A stretch of 64,000 nucleotides of DNA, taken from positions 62,001 to 126,000 of the forward strand of contig JAPSLO010000004.1 of assembly GCA_031180725.1 (NCBI GenBank). The letters are read 5' to 3'. A program made the translations under genes and the position numbers. Positions 17,607 through 25,287 of this stretch are shown here, piece by piece. A model generated the notes under the pieces. The model saw only the letters and a program-made list of their open reading frames with translations. It was not told the DNA's origin and ran no database searches. This DNA comes from Roseomonas sp. (GTDB lineage: Bacteria; Pseudomonadota; Alphaproteobacteria; Acetobacterales; Acetobacteraceae). Numbering within the stretch: position 1 is the first letter of the stretch; each line of letters begins with the position of its first letter.

Positions 17607-18904
17607 TGGGGGGCTTCCTCAGCTACAACACGCTGGTCGTGTTGGCAGGTTGCACGCTGCTCGGCCTGGCCGCGGGCACGGTGGGCACCTTTGCCCTGCT
17701 GCGCGGCCGCGCGCTGGTGGCCGATGCGGTCGGTCACGCCGCGCTTCCCGGCGTCGCCATCGCGGCGCTGATCGTCGCGACACTGGGCGCCGATCCGCGC
17801 GCCCTGCCGCCGCTGCTGGCTGGCGCCGCCATCGCCGGGCTGCTCGGCGTTCTGGCGGTGCAGGGGCTGACCCGCACGCGCCGCATCCGGGAAGATGCGG
17901 CGATCGCCATCGTGCTCTCCTCCTTCTACGCGGCCGGTGTCGCGCTGCTGTCCTGGCTGCAGAGCTTGCCCGGTGCGGCGCAGGCGGGGCTTTCGAAATT
18001 CATCCTGGGCCAGGCGGCGGCCATGCGCGCCGAGGATGCGACGCTGGCCGCCGGCGTGGCGCTGGCCTGCCTGGCCCTGGTGCTCGGTGCCTTCCAGCGC
18101 CTGCGCGCCGTGGCCTTCGATGCCGATTTCGCCCGCATGCAGGGCCTGCGCACGGATCGCACGGACCTGCTGCTGCTCGGCCTGATCGTGCTGGTCTGCG
18201 TCAGCGGATTGCAGGCGGTGGGGCTGATCCTGGTGGTGGCGCTGCTGGTGCTGCCGGCTGCCACGGCCCGTCTGCTGACGCATCGCCTGCCGCGCATGCT
18301 GGGCCTGGCGGCCGCAACTGGCGCGGTGGCGGGCGGCGCCGGTGCCTGGCTTTCCGCCACGCGCCCGGAGTTGCCGACCGGCGCGGCAGTGGTGCTGGTA
18401 GCCGCGCTGTTCCTGGTGGCCGCGCTGCTGGCGGCCCCCGGGCGCGGACTTATCGCGCAGGGCGTGTCCACGCTGCGCCGACGCCTGAACACTGAAACCG
18501 AACATTTCCTGCGCGCCGCCTGGGAAGCGCAGGAAGCCGCCGGCGCCGGCCCCGGTACCGCCGGCGACCGCTGGGCGCCAATTGCCGCCGTGGCCGCCGC
18601 CCGCGGCTGGTCCCGCTGGAAGGTGCGGCGCCTGGCGCTGTGGCTTTCGCTCCGCGGCCTGGTGGCGCGCGCCGAGGGCCATGTGCATCTGACGCCACGC
18701 GGCGCCGCCGCGGCCCGCCGCGCGGTGCGCGCCCACCGCGCGGTGGAGCACCACCTGCTGGCGGCCGGCGCCGCCGATATTGGCTCGGCCGACCGGCTGG
18801 CCGATCTGGTGGAACACGGCCTGCCGCCCGAAATGGCCGCGCGCCTGCTGCCGGAGCCCTCCACCCTGCCCGCCAGCCCGCACGCCCTCGGGCGCCAGCC
18901 ATGA
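17606..18904 (+). CDS. Mn/Zn ABC permease fused to a DtxR/MntR-like domain
   Basis: A 432-residue protein. Residues about 1-290 are an ABC-3 family permease with eight or so helices (GRALVADAVGHAALPG near 36-50; GLILVVALLVLPAATARLL near 207-225). From about 295 there is a cytoplasmic extension: a winged-helix-like region (TETEHFLRAAW, then WSRWKVRRLALWLSLRGLVAR and HVHLTPRGAAAARRAV), and then a segment resembling the DtxR/MntR metal-site helices (AHRAVEHHLL and DRLADLVEHGLPPEMAARLL). His378, Asp400, Glu403 and His404 fall where DtxR/MntR ligands lie in my by-eye alignment. Chlamydial YtgCR has the same permease-repressor plan. ATG 17606 shares one base with the preceding stop (GTG 17603 is possible). 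Confidence 0.87.
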   Translation: MGGFLSYNTLVVLAGCTLLGLAAGTVGTFALLRGRALVADAVGHAALPGVAIAALIVATLGADPRALPPLLAGAAIAGLLGVLAVQGLTRTRRIREDAAIAIVLSSFYAAGVALLSWLQSLPGAAQAGLSKFILGQAAAMRAEDATLAAGVALACLALVLGAFQRLRAVAFDADFARMQGLRTDRTDLLLLGLIVLVCVSGLQAVGLILVVALLVLPAATARLLTHRLPRMLGLAAATGAVAGGAGAWLSATRPELPTGAAVVLVAALFLVAALLAAPGRGLIAQGVSTLRRRLNTETEHFLRAAWEAQEAAGAGPGTAGDRWAPIAAVAAARGWSRWKVRRLALWLSLRGLVARAEGHVHLTPRGAAAARRAVRAHRAVEHHLLAAGAADIGSADRLADLVEHGLPPEMAARLLPEPSTLPASPHALGRQP

Positions 18905-18914
18905 GGTGCGAACC

Positions 18915-19841
18915 ATGACCGTCGCAGATTTCCTGATGCTCGACCTGCCGCCCCTGCTGGCGGCGATACTGGCCGGCGGGACCTGCGGGCTGCTGGGATC
19001 CTTCCTGGTGCTTCGGCGGGAGAGTCTGGTGGGCGATGCCCTGTCCCATGCCGTGCTGCCTGGCATTGTGCTGGGCTTCGCCGTCACCGGCGCACGCGCC
19101 GGCCTGCCGATGCTGGCAGGCGCCATGCTGGCCGGGCTGCTGGCCGTGGCGCTGATCGGGCTGGTGCAGCGCGCCACGCGCCTCGATGCGGGTGCGACCA
19201 TCGGCGCCGTCTTCACCACATTCTTCGCCTGCGGCCTGGTCCTGCTGGAAGTCACCGGCGCACGCAGCGTGGACTTGGACCTGGACTGCGTGTTGTTCGG
19301 CCAGCTCGAGACGCTGGTCTGGACCGAAGGCCGTTCCGCCGCCGCCCTCCTGGATCCGGCCGCGCTGGCCAGCCTGCCGCGCCAGCTCTCCCTGCTCTCG
19401 GGCGTGGCGCTGGCGGTGTCGCTGGCCGTCGCCGCGTTCTGGCGGCCGCTCAAGCTGATCTGCTTTGACCCCGCCTATGCCGCGGCGCTCGGCCTGCCGG
19501 GGCGGTCACTGGAGTTGGGCCTGGCGCTGATGGTCGCCGCCGCGGCCGTCGCCGCCTTCGAGGCAGTGGGCTCCATCCTGGTGGTCGCCATGCTGGTCTG
19601 CCCCGCCGCTGCGCTGCGGCTGATGACGGACCGCTACACCACCCAGGTGCTGGGCGGCGCTGCGCTTGGGGCAGGGCTGGGCGCCGTGGGCTATCTGCTG
19701 GCCGGCCCGCTGCCGGCGGCCATGGGTCTGACCCTGTCACTCAACGCCGCCGGCGTGATCGGCACGCTGGGCGGCCTGCTGGTCGCCACGGCCGCTCTGA
19801 TGCGCCGGGCGCCAAGGGTCCGCGCGAACGCGGTAGCCTGA
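18915..19841 (+). CDS. Second Mn/Zn ABC permease
   Basis: A 308-residue ABC-3 family permease with about eight helices: FLVLRRESLVGDALSHAVLPGIVLGF near 28-53, the conserved GATIGAVFTTFFACGLVLLE and the SILVVAMLVCPAAALRLM segment near 220. It follows the fused permease by 10 bp, giving an operon of binding protein, ATPase and two different permeases, as in troABCD/mntABCD systems. This one has no C-terminal regulator domain. ATG 18915 was chosen because frames upstream run through the previous gene. Confidence 0.93.
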   Translation: MTVADFLMLDLPPLLAAILAGGTCGLLGSFLVLRRESLVGDALSHAVLPGIVLGFAVTGARAGLPMLAGAMLAGLLAVALIGLVQRATRLDAGATIGAVFTTFFACGLVLLEVTGARSVDLDLDCVLFGQLETLVWTEGRSAAALLDPAALASLPRQLSLLSGVALAVSLAVAAFWRPLKLICFDPAYAAALGLPGRSLELGLALMVAAAAVAAFEAVGSILVVAMLVCPAAALRLMTDRYTTQVLGGAALGAGLGAVGYLLAGPLPAAMGLTLSLNAAGVIGTLGGLLVATAALMRRAPRVRANAVA

Positions 19842-19845
19842 GCTT

Positions 19846-19945
19846 CAGGGGGGCTCCGCCCCCCTGACCCCCGCCAGAAGGCGGTGACCTCCTGGACCTC
19901 ATGAATTTTCGGGTAAAGAGGAATGGGGGCGGATCCCCCGGTGAG
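19846..19945. repeat. Intergenic double-hairpin repeat, copy A
   Basis: Between two convergent genes. It holds a perfect hairpin (CAGGGGGG/CCCCCCTG, 19846-19866), a second hairpin CCAGAAGG/CCTCCTGG (19874-19895), the shared core CTCCTGGACCTCATGA, and a third GGGGG/CCCCC pair (19925-19939). Its reverse complement matches the copies at 25.2 kb and 46.0 kb. It probably acts as a bidirectional terminator. Confidence 0.75.
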
Positions 19946-19947
19946 CC

Positions 19948-20637
19948 TCAGGCCGCGGCAGCCAGCAGGGCGCCCTGGTTGCGCACGCGCACCAAGGTGA
20001 AGAGGCCGGCGGGCTGGCAGGGCTCCATTGCTTCCACCCGCACCTGCTGTGGATCGAGAAGGTCGCTCAGTGCGAAGTCAGGGTGCCAGCCCAGCAGCCG
20101 GGCCAACGGCGCCATGGAGCGCTCGACCCACCAGCGGACCCCGCTCTCGGCAGCGAAGTGGTTCACGAACAGCAAATGTCCGCTAGGACGCACCACGCGC
20201 GACATCTCGGCGAACAGGGTCCGGGCATTCGGCACGACTGAGGCGGTGAACATCGCCACCGCGATGTCGAAGCTGCCATCGGCAAAGGCCATGCGCTCGG
20301 CGTCCATCTCGCACAGGCCGACCACGTGGGAGAGGCGCTCGGTCCGCACGCGTTCGGCCGCCTTCTCCAGCATCTCGCGCGAGAGATCGATGCCGATGAC
20401 GCGCTTCTCCGGCCGGTAGCGCGGCAGGGCGAGGCCAGTCCCGACGCCCACCTCCAGCACGCGGCTGCCGGGCAGACGGTTCACTTCCTCGACCGCCCTC
20501 CGGCGGCCATGGGCGGAGACACCTCCGAAAACCAGGTCGTACACGCCGGCCCAGCGCCGGTAGGCATCGCGGACGCCCTCGGCGTCCAGCACGGCACGGG
20601 GGTGGTCGCGGTCAGGAGTGTCGAAGCGGATGCTCAT
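19948..20637 (-). CDS. pmtA: Class I SAM methyltransferase, likely phosphatidylethanolamine N-methyltransferase
   Basis: A 229-residue soluble methyltransferase. The SAM-binding motif I is VLEVGVGTGLALP (about 60-72), motif II carries GIDLSREML, and the DGSFDIAVAMFTASVV and MSRVVRPSGHLLFVNHF blocks follow. The N-terminal RRWAGVYDLVFGG and overall length resemble Rhodobacter-type PmtA, which methylates phosphatidylethanolamine towards phosphatidylcholine. A menaquinone/ubiquinone-type methyltransferase is the main alternative, so the substrate is inferred. A perfect 16-bp palindrome lies 34 bp upstream of the start. Confidence 0.75.
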   Translation of the reverse strand: MSIRFDTPDRDHPRAVLDAEGVRDAYRRWAGVYDLVFGGVSAHGRRRAVEEVNRLPGSRVLEVGVGTGLALPRYRPEKRVIGIDLSREMLEKAAERVRTERLSHVVGLCEMDAERMAFADGSFDIAVAMFTASVVPNARTLFAEMSRVVRPSGHLLFVNHFAAESGVRWWVERSMAPLARLLGWHPDFALSDLLDPQQVRVEAMEPCQPAGLFTLVRVRNQGALLAAAA

Positions 20638-20670
20638 GCGGGCCCGGTTTCCGGCGGCAGGGTCTGGCTA

Positions 20671-20686
20671 GTCCCACGCGTGGGAC
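20671..20686. promoter_or_regulatory. Perfect 16-bp palindrome upstream of the methyltransferase gene
   Basis: GTCCCACGCGTGGGAC is a gapless perfect palindrome 34-49 bp upstream of the ATG of the pmtA-like gene. With no loop it is unlikely to be a terminator and looks more like a binding site for a dimeric regulator. Confidence 0.45.
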
Positions 20687-20737
20687 GGCGCAAGCGGTTC
20701 GTGACAGCGGCCTGTCCGTTTTGCGTCGCCTTGGTGA

Positions 20738-21628
20738 TTACACCCGCCCCGCTTCCCTGGGGGACGTGCCGTTCCGCCGCTCAGGCAGGGCGACAAGGAC
20801 ACCGCCAAGGGCGATCACCCCCGCACCGGCCAAGGTCCAGCCATCCGGCAGATGGCCGAACACCAGCAGGCCGGCCAGGCCCGCCCAGAGAAGCTGGACA
20901 TAGGACAGGGGCGCCAAGACCGAGGCCGAGGCGCGCGCATAGGCCAGCACCAGGATGGAATGGCCGACTCCCCCCAGCAGCCCCAGGACCAGCATCCAGG
21001 GCAGGTCCCCCAGCGCCGGCATCTGCCAGACGAAGGGCTGGGCCAGGCCGGTCGCCACCATGGCGGCCAGGCCAGTGTGCAGGAAGGTGGTGCGGGGATC
21101 GTCCACCAGCGCCAGATGCCGGGTCATCAATTGATAGGCGGTATTCGCCACCGCCGTGACCAGGGGCAGCAGCATGGCCCAGTGCAGGGGCTCACCGGTC
21201 AGGAAGGGCGGCCGCAGCACCAGCAGCACGCCCGCCAGCCCCACTGCTACGCCCGCCCAACGCCGGGGCGACACCCTCTCCCGCAGCCACCAGGCAGCAA
21301 GGGCCACCGTCAGCGCGGGTGAAGCGAAGATCACCGCCGTGGCGTCGGCCAGCGGGATATAGATCAGGGATACCGCCAAGGCCGCATTCGCCACGGCCAG
21401 CAGCAGGCTGCGCAGCGTCTGCATCCCGGGCGCGCGGCTGCGCCAGGGCAGGCTGCGGGTGAACAGCCAGAGCCCGGCGGCCATCAGCACCGTGTGCGAG
21501 AGGAAGCGCACGAACATCAACTGCGGCACCGGATAGCGGGCGACCAGCAGCTTCAGCAGCGTGTCCATGCTGACGAAGAAGCCGAGCGCGACCAGTTGCA
21601 GCAGCACGCCCTGGAGGGTTCGGGACAT
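20738..21628 (-). CDS. EamA/DMT-family transporter
   Basis: A 296-residue polytopic protein with ten predicted helices in two EamA repeats (about 5-135 and 150-290). Typical blocks are VALGFFVSMDTLLKLL, FASPALTVALAAWWLRERV at the end of repeat 1, and YVQLLWAGLAGLLVFGHLPDGWTL in repeat 2. The family exports metabolites such as amino acids or purines, and the substrate cannot be read from sequence. It is downstream of yqgE and a small membrane protein on the same strand. Confidence 0.9.
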   Translation of the reverse strand: MSRTLQGVLLQLVALGFFVSMDTLLKLLVARYPVPQLMFVRFLSHTVLMAAGLWLFTRSLPWRSRAPGMQTLRSLLLAVANAALAVSLIYIPLADATAVIFASPALTVALAAWWLRERVSPRRWAGVAVGLAGVLLVLRPPFLTGEPLHWAMLLPLVTAVANTAYQLMTRHLALVDDPRTTFLHTGLAAMVATGLAQPFVWQMPALGDLPWMLVLGLLGGVGHSILVLAYARASASVLAPLSYVQLLWAGLAGLLVFGHLPDGWTLAGAGVIALGGVLVALPERRNGTSPREAGRV

Positions 21629-21694
21629 TCCGCTCAGTGTGACAGCCTCGCCGGCACCGTCCAGGGCCGCCCGGCTCGGGCTGCCCTGTGCCGC

Positions 21695-21907
21695 TCACCC
21701 GGGATGGAACAGGCGGGCCAGCAGAAGTCCGGCCGCCACCGCAAGCCCCAGGGCAAAGGCAATGATCGTGCTGCGCGGCAGGGGCCGCGGCGGCGTGTCC
21801 AACTGAAGGTCCAAAAACGCCCCCTGCAGCGACCGGCGCCCCGGAACGCCCGCTGCCTTCCTGGCGCCGCGTATCCCGGCCATGGCGATGCGTGTCGCAC
21901 CGCGCAT
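21695..21907 (-). CDS. Small membrane protein of unknown function
   Basis: A 70-residue reading frame with a basic N-terminal half ([20 protein letters not shown]) and one hydrophobic helix near the C terminus (STIIAFALGLAVAAGLLLARLF). Its ATG shares one base with the yqgE stop (TGATG), which supports it being translated. Not recognised. It could be a tail-anchored protein. The main doubt is that there is no known relative. Confidence 0.55.
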   Translation of the reverse strand: MRGATRIAMAGIRGARKAAGVPGRRSLQGAFLDLQLDTPPRPLPRSTIIAFALGLAVAAGLLLARLFHPG

Positions 21908-22527
21908 CAGGCGTGGCCGGCTGTGCCCGAAAGCAGGGCCGGATCCACATGCAGCTTGGCCAGCGCCGCATGCCACAGCCGGTCGGGATCGGCGCCGAAG
22001 AGAAGCTGCTCATCCGCCGGCACGGAGAGCCAGGCATTCTGCTGGATCTCGCTCTCCAACTGGCCGGGGCCCCAGCCGGCATAGCCCAGCGCCAACAGCC
22101 CCTCGCGCGGGCCGCCGCCGCCGGCAATGGCCTTCAGGATGTCCACGCTGGCGGTCAGCGCGATGCCGGGCTGGAAGACCAGGCTGCCTTCCGTCTCCCA
22201 ATCCGCCGTGTGCAACACGAAGCCGCGGCCATTCTCCACGGGGCCGCCCGACATCAGTCGGATGCGCCGCTGCGGCGGCACCGGGTCCAGGTTCAGCTGC
22301 TTCAGCAACTCATCGAAGCTCAGCCCCTGCAGGGGCTTGTTGAGCACGATCCCCATCGCGCCGTCATCGGAATGGGCACAGAGGCAGATCACGGACCGCG
22401 CGAATCGCGGATCCTGCATGCTGGGCATCGCGACCAGAAGCTGGCCGGTCAGCCAGCCACCCCGGGAGAGAGCACCCATCTTAACCCCCGCATTGCCGGT
22501 GGTCGCCTTGGAGGAGGAACGGGCCAT
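21907..22527 (-). CDS. YqgE/AlgH family protein
   Basis: A 206-residue soluble protein of UPF0301/DUF179. Diagnostic blocks are [22 protein letters not shown] (in two parts: [12 protein letters not shown] and [18 protein letters not shown]), [15 protein letters not shown], the [15 protein letters not shown] strand, and [19 protein letters not shown]. Length is slightly above the typical 185-190 because of a 20-residue N-terminal extension. The molecular function of the family is unknown. It is divergent from the peroxiredoxin gene, 135 bp away. Confidence 0.93.
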   Translation of the reverse strand: MARSSSKATTGNAGVKMGALSRGGWLTGQLLVAMPSMQDPRFARSVICLCAHSDDGAMGIVLNKPLQGLSFDELLKQLNLDPVPPQRRIRLMSGGPVENGRGFVLHTADWETEGSLVFQPGIALTASVDILKAIAGGGGPREGLLALGYAGWGPGQLESEIQQNAWLSVPADEQLLFGADPDRLWHAALAKLHVDPALLSGTAGHA

Positions 22528-22662
22528 GCGGGGAAGATGGCGGCGCGCCCCCCGCCCCGCAAGAACGGATCGCCCGGCCCGTTATCGGCCGGCGATGGAC
22601 GGCCTGCGGCCGCCGCCGTAGATGGAGAAGGCAACCGCCAGCATCCCGGGGGAGACGAGGCG

Positions 22663-23145
22663 ATGACGATCAAGGTCGGCGACAGCATTCCATCCATAAA
22701 GGTCATGCAGGCCACCGCCGAGGGGCCGAAGGAAGTGGACACGGCGGAGCTCTTTGCCGGGAAGACCGTGGTCCTGTTCGGCGTGCCGGGCGCCTTCACC
22801 CCTACCTGCTCAGCCAAGCACCTGCCGAGCTTTATCACCAATTCCTCTGCCCTGAAGGCGAAGGGCGTTGATCTGATCGCCTGCATGGCAGTCAACGACG
22901 CTTTCGTGATGGCGGCCTGGGGCAAGGACCAGGGCGTGGGCGACCAGGTGGTCATGCTGGCCGACGGCTCCGCCGCCTTCACCAAGGCGATGGGCTTGGA
23001 ACTGGACCTGACGGCGCGCGGCCTCGGCGTGCGTAGCCAGCGCTTTGCCCTGGTGGCGAAGAACGGCAAGGTCACGCATATCGGCGTGGAACAGCCCGGC
23101 GCTTTCGAGGTCTCGAAGGCCGAGGCGATCCTGGCGGCCTTGTAA
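22663..23145 (+). CDS. Peroxiredoxin of the Prx5 (AhpC/TSA redoxin) family
   Basis: A 160-residue cytosolic thiol peroxidase reducing H2O2 and organic hydroperoxides. The peroxidatic Cys is Cys49 in VPGAFTPTCSAKHLPSF, and the ACMAVNDAFVMAAWGKDQG block identifies the Prx5 subgroup. The late VGVEQPGAFEVS-like stretch is also typical. ATG 22663 follows a GGGGAGACGAGGCG ribosome-binding region, and upstream in-frame sequence antisense to yqgE is not part of the gene. The reductant (glutaredoxin/glutathione) is inferred from family knowledge. Confidence 0.94.
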   Translation: MTIKVGDSIPSIKVMQATAEGPKEVDTAELFAGKTVVLFGVPGAFTPTCSAKHLPSFITNSSALKAKGVDLIACMAVNDAFVMAAWGKDQGVGDQVVMLADGSAAFTKAMGLELDLTARGLGVRSQRFALVAKNGKVTHIGVEQPGAFEVSKAEAILAAL

Positions 23146-23216
23146 TCCCGCCGCGGCAACGGCGGGTCTAAAGCGACGTTCGCTGCATCGCAGCACGCCC
23201 CTTCGGAGCCCGCCGC

Positions 23217-23489
23217 ATGACCCATCCCGCCGCCTTTGCGCTGCTGGCCTGGCAGGCTGGCTGGGTCTTTGCGCTGCGCTCCGCTCAACTCTGGGCGGAG
23301 CCTGCCGGAGCAGCCCTGGCGCTGACTGAGATGGCGGCGGAGAAACAGCGCGCCTTCGCCGCCGGCGCGATGGCAGCCGGCTGGGCGGCAATCAACGGCA
23401 GGCGGCCCGACTTGGTCATGGCGGCCGCCCTGCGCCCGGCCCGGCGCCGCGTGGCCGCCAATCTGCGCCAACTCACCCGGACCCGCTGA
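23217..23489 (+). CDS. Small alphaproteobacterial hypothetical protein
   Basis: A 90-residue, Ala-rich helical protein. The second half (MAAEKQRAFAAGAMAAGWAA, then GRRPDLVMAAALRPARRRVAANLRQL) resembles the C-terminal pattern of small phasin-like proteins often mislabelled antifreeze proteins in alphaproteobacteria, whose role is unknown. There is no signal peptide or membrane segment. It follows the peroxiredoxin gene by 71 bp on the same strand and converges on a hydrolase gene. The pattern match is from memory. Confidence 0.65.
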   Translation: MTHPAAFALLAWQAGWVFALRSAQLWAEPAGAALALTEMAAEKQRAFAAGAMAAGWAAINGRRPDLVMAAALRPARRRVAANLRQLTRTR

Positions 23490-23501
23490 GCGGCGGCGGC
23501 T

Positions 23502-24467
23502 TTAGAACCCCCTGGTTTCCAGGCGGTCCCGAGGGCCCAGCATCCCGCGCGCGCCGCTGGCCAGTTCGGCCCGGGCCGCCGGGTCCCCTTCCAGCACAGC
23601 CCGCAGGAACACCACGGACATCGCCGCGGTGCGGGCATGGAAGGTCGGGTCCGACCAGCGCGGGCCGGCCGCGGCTTCATCGGCGAAGGCGCCATGGGTG
23701 GCACCGTCCAGCACGGCCAGCGCCTGGGGCGCGCCCTCGATGGCACGGAAAGGGATCTCCCGGTCCGCCGGGGTCGCCCCCTCCACATAGCCGTGATCGA
23801 GCGTGCCGGTGACATGCAGCATCGGCGTCGTGACGCGGGCAAAGGCAATGCGTGCCGGCAGGCCCCGCGGTGGCGAAGGCGAGAGCAGGATTCCCGCTTT
23901 CAGCCGGCGTTCCGGCAAGACCAGGCCGCGATCGCCGCCCGGGATGCGCTGGCCGAGCAGATGCTGCACCGTCCAGGCACCGAAGGAATGGCCCGCCGCC
24001 GCCAAGCGCACTGTGTCCACCTGGCCGTTCAGCGGGTCGCCCGGCATGCCAGCACGGCGCACCACCTCCTCCACGGCGAAAATTCCATCGCGCAGCCGGG
24101 CTTCGGCATTCGCGACATCCAGCGCGGCGGCCGCCAGCGCCATGCCGCGGCTTTCCGCCTCGCGCCAAACCGCCGCGTCACTGCCGGGGTGCTGAAGGTG
24201 CAGGGCGACATAATCCGCCTCCGCCAGCGCGCGCCCCAGATAGCCCAGCCCCTCACGCGAGCCACCGAGACCGTGGCTGAGGATCACCAGCGGGCGCGGG
24301 CCGGGCGTCTGCGGCAGGCGCAGCAGCACTGGGATGTCGCGGTTGCGGGACGAGTCATGCCAAATGCCGCGCCAGGTCTCCCGGAGGGCCTGCGCGCGCA
24401 GCGTCCCGGGCGTGGCGCCCAAGGCCGCGAGCAGTCGCCGCCGGGTTGGGCCGCGCCGCCGCCTCAC
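23502..24467 (-). CDS. Exported alpha/beta-hydrolase, GTG start
   Basis: A 321-residue hydrolase with a twin-arginine-like N terminus (PTRRRLLAALGATPGTLRAQA). The fold is marked by the oxyanion segment LVILSHGLGGSREGL, the nucleophile elbow AAGHSFGAW and the late catalytic His in DGATHGAF, with the acidic residue probably in the TGTLDHGYVEG strand. It resembles dienelactone-hydrolase or PAF-acetylhydrolase-like secreted esterases, and the substrate is unknown. The GTG start overlaps the stop of the upstream Nudix gene (GTGA), so the two are coupled. Confidence 0.87.
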   Translation of the reverse strand: MRRRRGPTRRRLLAALGATPGTLRAQALRETWRGIWHDSSRNRDIPVLLRLPQTPGPRPLVILSHGLGGSREGLGYLGRALAEADYVALHLQHPGSDAAVWREAESRGMALAAAALDVANAEARLRDGIFAVEEVVRRAGMPGDPLNGQVDTVRLAAAGHSFGAWTVQHLLGQRIPGGDRGLVLPERRLKAGILLSPSPPRGLPARIAFARVTTPMLHVTGTLDHGYVEGATPADREIPFRAIEGAPQALAVLDGATHGAFADEAAAGPRWSDPTFHARTAAMSVVFLRAVLEGDPAARAELASGARGMLGPRDRLETRGF

Positions 24468-25021
24468 CAGGCGATCCGCCCCGCTTCCCGCAGGCCGATC
24501 AGCACCGCGCCGACATGCATGGACTGACCGAGCATGCCGGTGCCGATCCCAGCCAGCACCTCCTCCACCGGCAGCAGCTCCACGCGCATCGTCTCGCCAT
24601 CCTCATGCATCGGTGGCCGCACCTGCCGCACGCCGGTGGCCAGCACGACATGCAGCCTGTTGGTCTGGATCGCCGGGTTCGGGGAGTTGCCGTAGAGATA
24701 GCGGCAGCCCGCCGCCTCGCAGCCCGTTTCCTCCAGCAGCTCGCGCCGGCAGGCGGCGATGGGATCGGCGTCGGTGGGGTCGATCACCCCACCTGGCAGT
24801 TCCAGCGACCAGGCCTGGGCGGCATGGCGCCACTGCCGAACCAGCACCAGCCGGTCATCTTCCGTCATTGGCACCGCCACGGCCCAGTCGGGATAATCAA
24901 GCACATACCAGGGCGAGAGCTCCTTGCCCCGATCCGTCAACAACCGCTCCGCCCGCAATCGGATCCATCGATCCTCCACCAGCACGCGGCTCTCCAGGGT
25001 GGTCCAGGGCACATCCGTCAT
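24464..25021 (-). CDS. Nudix hydrolase, ADP-ribose pyrophosphatase-like
   Basis: A 185-residue protein. The Nudix box is recognisable in ELPGGVIDPTDADPIAAC followed by RRELLEETGCEA, with the second half (REL-EE-G) intact. The first half carries one extra residue, and the usual Glu is replaced by Asp/Ala. Upstream WYVLDYPDWAVAVPMTEDDRLVLVRQWRH and the ELLPVEEV segment fit NudF-like ADP-sugar pyrophosphatases. ATG 25021 gives the normal N terminus. It is coupled to the downstream hydrolase, and a repeat array lies just upstream. Confidence 0.9.
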   Translation of the reverse strand: MTDVPWTTLESRVLVEDRWIRLRAERLLTDRGKELSPWYVLDYPDWAVAVPMTEDDRLVLVRQWRHAAQAWSLELPGGVIDPTDADPIAACRRELLEETGCEAAGCRYLYGNSPNPAIQTNRLHVVLATGVRQVRPPMHEDGETMRVELLPVEEVLAGIGTGMLGQSMHVGAVLIGLREAGRIAW

Positions 25022-25074
25022 GCCCCGAGCGTCGTCGCCCCGATGCCGCCGCGCAAGCCGCAGGGGTGAGGCTG

Positions 25075-25160
25075 ACGCGGGGGCGCTGCCCCCGCACTCC
25101 CGCCGGGGGCGGTGGTCGCCCCCAGACCCCGCCATCATTTCGGGTAGGGAGGAAGGGGGT
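25075..25160. repeat. Intergenic double-hairpin repeat, copy B1
   Basis: It contains GCGGGGGC/GCCCCCGC (25077-25095, 8 bp perfect) and GGGGGCG/CGCCCCC (25105-25123), then ACCCCGCCATCATTTCGGGT, similar in order to copy A. It is in the same orientation as copy A and faces copy B2. Confidence 0.65.
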
Positions 25161-25204
25161 GTCACCGGCGCGTCCGTGACACTGGCGCGCCACGCCCTTT
25201 CCTC

Positions 25205-25283
25205 TCCGCCCGGAAAAAATCATGAGGTCCAGGAGGCCACTGCCTCCTGGCTAGCGGTGCAGGGGGGCAGAGCCCCCTGCGGC
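25205..25283. repeat. Intergenic double-hairpin repeat, copy B2
   Basis: The core TCATGAGGTCCAGGAGGC begins a perfect 9-bp hairpin CCAGGAGGC/GCCTCCTGG (25229-25250), followed by GCAGGGGG/CCCCCTGC (25259-25280). It lies immediately downstream of the gcvP stop and is inverted relative to copies A and B1. Probably the gcv operon terminator. Confidence 0.75.
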
Positions 25284-25287
25284 AACC

